From Ustilago trichophora (lineage: Eukaryota; Basidiomycota; Ustilaginomycetes; Ustilaginales; Ustilaginaceae), in assembly GCA_900323505.1 (NCBI GenBank), contig OOIN01000021.1, positions 62,001 to 126,000 of the forward strand: a stretch of 64,000 nt of DNA, read 5' to 3'. The notes below the pieces were generated by a model. The model saw only the letters and a list, made by a program, of their open reading frames with translations, ran no database searches and had not been told where the DNA came from. Of the stretch, positions 61,325 to 64,000 are shown in pieces (the stretch's first letter is position 1; every line of letters starts with the position of its first letter). The translations under genes were made by a program, and so were the position numbers.

Positions 61325-63886
61325 TCAGTACGGAAGCAGCAGAGCCTCTGCGAAAACTGGGATGTCTTGTAAGACTGTCATACATTCTCTAAACTGTTTT
61401 TCTTCTGGGTCGTCATTGAGCTTATCTCCGTAGGCCAAAAGGATAATTCGAACAGCTCCGAATCTTAGCACCTTCGCATTGTTTTGGCCATCTTGATTTT
61501 GTGCAGCAATTGCATCGGTTAGGATAAACTTGAGGCTTGACTGTACCGTAGCAACATCTTGCTGTATATTGTTGCCGTTGGATCTGTACATTTTGCCATC
61601 GGTTGCGCGATACATTTTCACCTCGAGTTGTATCTCTGGTAACGGTATCAGCGATGTTTCTTGAAACAATGCTAGGTTTGGGGTTGGTAGAAAGGTTGTT
61701 GGAATCCCAGAGGATAGGGGTCGATTTAGGGCTTGAGAATGGGTTTCTGTGTGAAGGGCGTATAGTTGGGTTAGGGTTGGCCAGGGTAGATAGGGTGATG
61801 GTAGAGGAGGGGGATTCTGATGCGGGGTGGGTGAGGAGGGTGAGGAGGGTGAGGAGGGTTCAAAGATGGGTGCAGCTGATGCGAGATTGGTCTTGGACGG
61901 GACAGGCGGTGGTTGAGGAGTATTACTTGGACTAGGGTTGATCGAAGGTGGTAGGGAAGATTCTTCGGATGTTACATCTACACTTGCCCGTGTGGATGAA
62001 GGACGTAGCGAGAGAGAGCTGTTTCGTACCAGGTTGGTTAGGTTGGCTTGCAAGCGAGCTTTGTTCAACCCTCCTACGCTTGAAGTGGAGGGAGCAGGTT
62101 GGGTAGCGGTCGAGGTGCGACTGCTGCTACTGGGAACGGCGGGTTTGCGTGGAGTCGACGGGGCGGCATCGTGTGTTGTTGTATCTGCTGGAGATGGAAG
62201 AGGCGGAGGAGAGATGGCACAGTGTTGTAAGGCTAATCGGAAGGTGCGGGTGATGGTGATTTCTTGTCCTTGTTCGGAAGGATTGGTGGTGGTGGTGGCG
62301 GAACGCCGTGTGCGAGGTGAGATCTCGGATAACGGCGTATCGTCGTCACTCCCACTACTCTCCTTTTCCTCCTTTCCCTCTTCTTTCAACGGCAGCAACA
62401 ATCCGCTTACATCGCACACCTCCACCTTGACACCCAACTCCACCGTCTCACCTGCTTTGACCTTCTTCAGCGTCTCCACGGCTTCCGGAAGCAGCGTCAG
62501 CCGAGTTGTAACCTGCGGACCCACCACGCCATTGTCTGCCGGGATAGCGATGGGAACGGGTGGAATGGCTACACGTCGACGAACAAGTTGGCTCGTTTGC
62601 AGACGTCCATTTTCGCCAAGAGACATTCTCCAACTGATATCCAGATGGCCCAGTGGATCTCCTCTGATCGAATGGCCTTCGGGGGAGGTTCCCATATCTA
62701 TCGTCGGTTTCAGCACTTCTGACGCTAAAGAAAGCGAAGAGGAGGGATAGAGATCGAACAGATACTGTCTGACATCTCCATCTGCAAGGACCTCGTTTGA
62801 GCCTCCTCTTTCTCCTCCCGAGATCCACATATCCCCCTTTCCTTTCGCCTCCTCATCACTGCTCAGTGAAGGCCTATCGACACTGACCCACTTCCAACCA
62901 TGCGCCGGCTTCAATGCCAATCCCTGAAATACCAAACTTGCCCCATTCCCCGCTACATTTTGAACCTGCACCTCCAACGACACCTTGCCCCTCACTTTTG
63001 CATCTGGGTGATAGAGCGCACTTGCATGTCTCGGATGATGCACTTTAGTCCGAACGCTGATGGGGGATCGGTCGACGGAGAACTTGTAAAACTTTCGAAA
63101 GGATCGCTCCACCCATACTGCCTCTCCTCCGGCCTCAGGTGCGGGTGAGAGGGATTTATACCCTACAGTGCAGACAAGCACGTGTGGTCCGAGATCTTTG
63201 ATATCGTATCCCAGGGTCGTTTCGAGCGGTTGGGAGGGGGAGAGCTCCCATACGGGTTTCGACTGGGATTCTTGGTCGTCTGAAGAAGAAGGTGGTTCGG
63301 GGGAGTAGCGCGTGGGAGTGGGTAGGATGACGTGTGCGAGTTGATGCCATCGCACCCCGTCTGCAGGTGATGGTTGTTGCTGTTGTTGTTGCGGGTCAGA
63401 AGAACCGACCTGCATCTCTACCCGAAGACTGGGCTCCCGTACTGGCGAATCGGATTCATTCCGTACGCAGAGATACGTTCGAAACGTCTCACCCAGGAAC
63501 AGCGTCCCAAACGAACTTGGAAGAACCAACAGATTGCTAATCGGAAAGCTTTCCGCCGCCGAAGACGATGAGGGTTCGTCCTGCCCCCATCCATTGGACA
63601 GAAGATCCTGCGATAGACCTTCTCGTATCCCCTGGCCCACAGCTTTCAGGAGCGGGTTCGAAGAGGACGAAAAATGATCGTCGTAGTAAGGTTTTTCGCT
63701 CACTGCCAAGGATGGGGCGGATGCGCGCATCACTTTGAGCGAAAGTTGATGCGGTCCGCCATGTTGAGTTGCTGATGACGAAGACGTGGAAGAAGCTGTG
63801 ACTGTGGGTGGTTGGGAGAGTGGGGATGGTTGGTGTGGCCTTTGCGGGGTGGAAGAGGTAGGTGGTGGGGGTGGTTGGGAGGCCAT
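61325..63886 (-). CDS. TRAPPC13-like protein (DUF974), trafficking complex subunit
   Basis: An 853-residue intronless protein related to TRAPPC13, a subunit of metazoan and fungal TRAPP III-type complexes that activate Rab1/Ypt1 and act in autophagy and ER-Golgi traffic. Family segments: HQLSLKVMRASAPSL near the start, FGTLFLGETFRTYLCVRNES, LGPHVLVCTVGY, FRKFYKFSVDRSPISVRTKVHH, and LGHLDISWRMSLGENGRLQTSQL near residue 410. The first 45 residues are Pro/Ser/Thr-rich. Residues from about 500 hold a Pro/Ser-rich region and a tail of about 100 residues (from EIQLEVKMYRATDGKMYR) that I do not recognise. The ATG at 63886 is used because the longer frame to 63913 begins with GTG. It converges with the dioxygenase fusion gene, with 89 bases between stop codons. 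Confidence 0.84.
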   Translation of the reverse strand: MASQPPPPPTSSTPQRPHQPSPLSQPPTVTASSTSSSSATQHGGPHQLSLKVMRASAPSLAVSEKPYYDDHFSSSSNPLLKAVGQGIREGLSQDLLSNGWGQDEPSSSSAAESFPISNLLVLPSSFGTLFLGETFRTYLCVRNESDSPVREPSLRVEMQVGSSDPQQQQQQPSPADGVRWHQLAHVILPTPTRYSPEPPSSSDDQESQSKPVWELSPSQPLETTLGYDIKDLGPHVLVCTVGYKSLSPAPEAGGEAVWVERSFRKFYKFSVDRSPISVRTKVHHPRHASALYHPDAKVRGKVSLEVQVQNVAGNGASLVFQGLALKPAHGWKWVSVDRPSLSSDEEAKGKGDMWISGGERGGSNEVLADGDVRQYLFDLYPSSSLSLASEVLKPTIDMGTSPEGHSIRGDPLGHLDISWRMSLGENGRLQTSQLVRRRVAIPPVPIAIPADNGVVGPQVTTRLTLLPEAVETLKKVKAGETVELGVKVEVCDVSGLLLPLKEEGKEEKESSGSDDDTPLSEISPRTRRSATTTTNPSEQGQEITITRTFRLALQHCAISPPPLPSPADTTTHDAAPSTPRKPAVPSSSSRTSTATQPAPSTSSVGGLNKARLQANLTNLVRNSSLSLRPSSTRASVDVTSEESSLPPSINPSPSNTPQPPPVPSKTNLASAAPIFEPSSPSSPSSPTPHQNPPPLPSPYLPWPTLTQLYALHTETHSQALNRPLSSGIPTTFLPTPNLALFQETSLIPLPEIQLEVKMYRATDGKMYRSNGNNIQQDVATVQSSLKFILTDAIAAQNQDGQNNAKVLRFGAVRIILLAYGDKLNDDPEEKQFRECMTVLQDIPVFAEALLLPY

Positions 63887-64000
63887 CACGCCCCTTACGA
63901 TGCTCAGGAACACCCGTTCGGTGTCAGAGCGGACGTTCGAGATGCTACGAGTGCTATGTGGGGCTCATACGAGCGCTGATGGTCGTAGTGATGGTGGTGG

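Overview
The window is nuclear DNA of a basidiomycete fungus, most likely a smut in the Ustilaginaceae (Ustilago, Sporisorium or Pseudozyma type). This rests on protein-coding genes that resemble fungal orthologues, strong preference for C or G at third codon positions in highly expressed genes, few and short introns with GTAAGT/GTGAGT donors, long pyrimidine-rich 5' leaders lacking ATG, and a multi-KH protein resembling Ustilago Khd4. No species-level claim is possible from sequence reading alone. I see no transposon, CRISPR array, rRNA gene or virus-like element.

Layout, left to right: 3' end of the primase large subunit PRI2 (+); adenylosuccinate synthetase ADE12 (+); a gene-poor 3.9 kb stretch that probably contains a 5' leader exon and a 1.3 kb leader intron of the next gene; glutamate synthase GLT1 (+); ribosomal protein uL3 RPL3 (+, introns); succinate dehydrogenase anchor SDH4 (+, introns); Brix-domain ribosome-assembly factor SSF1 (+); a Zn2Cys6 transcription factor with repeated Cys-Cys motifs (-); splicing factor SYF1 (+); unfolded-protein sensor IRE1 (+); U3 processome protein RCL1 (+); an intron-containing tRNA-Lys(CUU) (-); biotin protein ligase BPL1 (+); tail-anchored-protein ATPase GET3 (+); a long-leader multi-KH RNA-binding protein (+); polymerase subunit RPB5 (+); palmitoyltransferase partner ERF4 (+, introns); an SRR1-like protein (+); SMC5/6 kleisin NSE4 (-, one intron); Rab GTPase YPT1 (-, introns); a single-ORF fusion of indoleamine 2,3-dioxygenase with a 4'-phosphopantetheinyl transferase (+); and a TRAPPC13-like protein (-).

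This is mostly conserved housekeeping sequence, not a functional cluster. Loose themes are ribosome production (RPL3, SSF1, RCL1), secretory traffic and ER quality control (IRE1, GET3, YPT1, ERF4, TRAPPC13) and nitrogen, purine, NAD and cofactor metabolism (GLT1, ADE12, the dioxygenase fusion, BPL1). Three gene pairs converge with fewer than 200 bases between stop codons.

The observation most worth pursuing is the dioxygenase-phosphopantetheinyl transferase fusion, preceded directly by a (CAA)37 leader repeat. Next come the Cys-Cys-repeat transcription factor, a roughly 200-base codon-usage island over the iron-sulfur ligands of GLT1, and a 1 kb leader with a single upstream ORF and two AUACCC motifs on the KH-protein gene.
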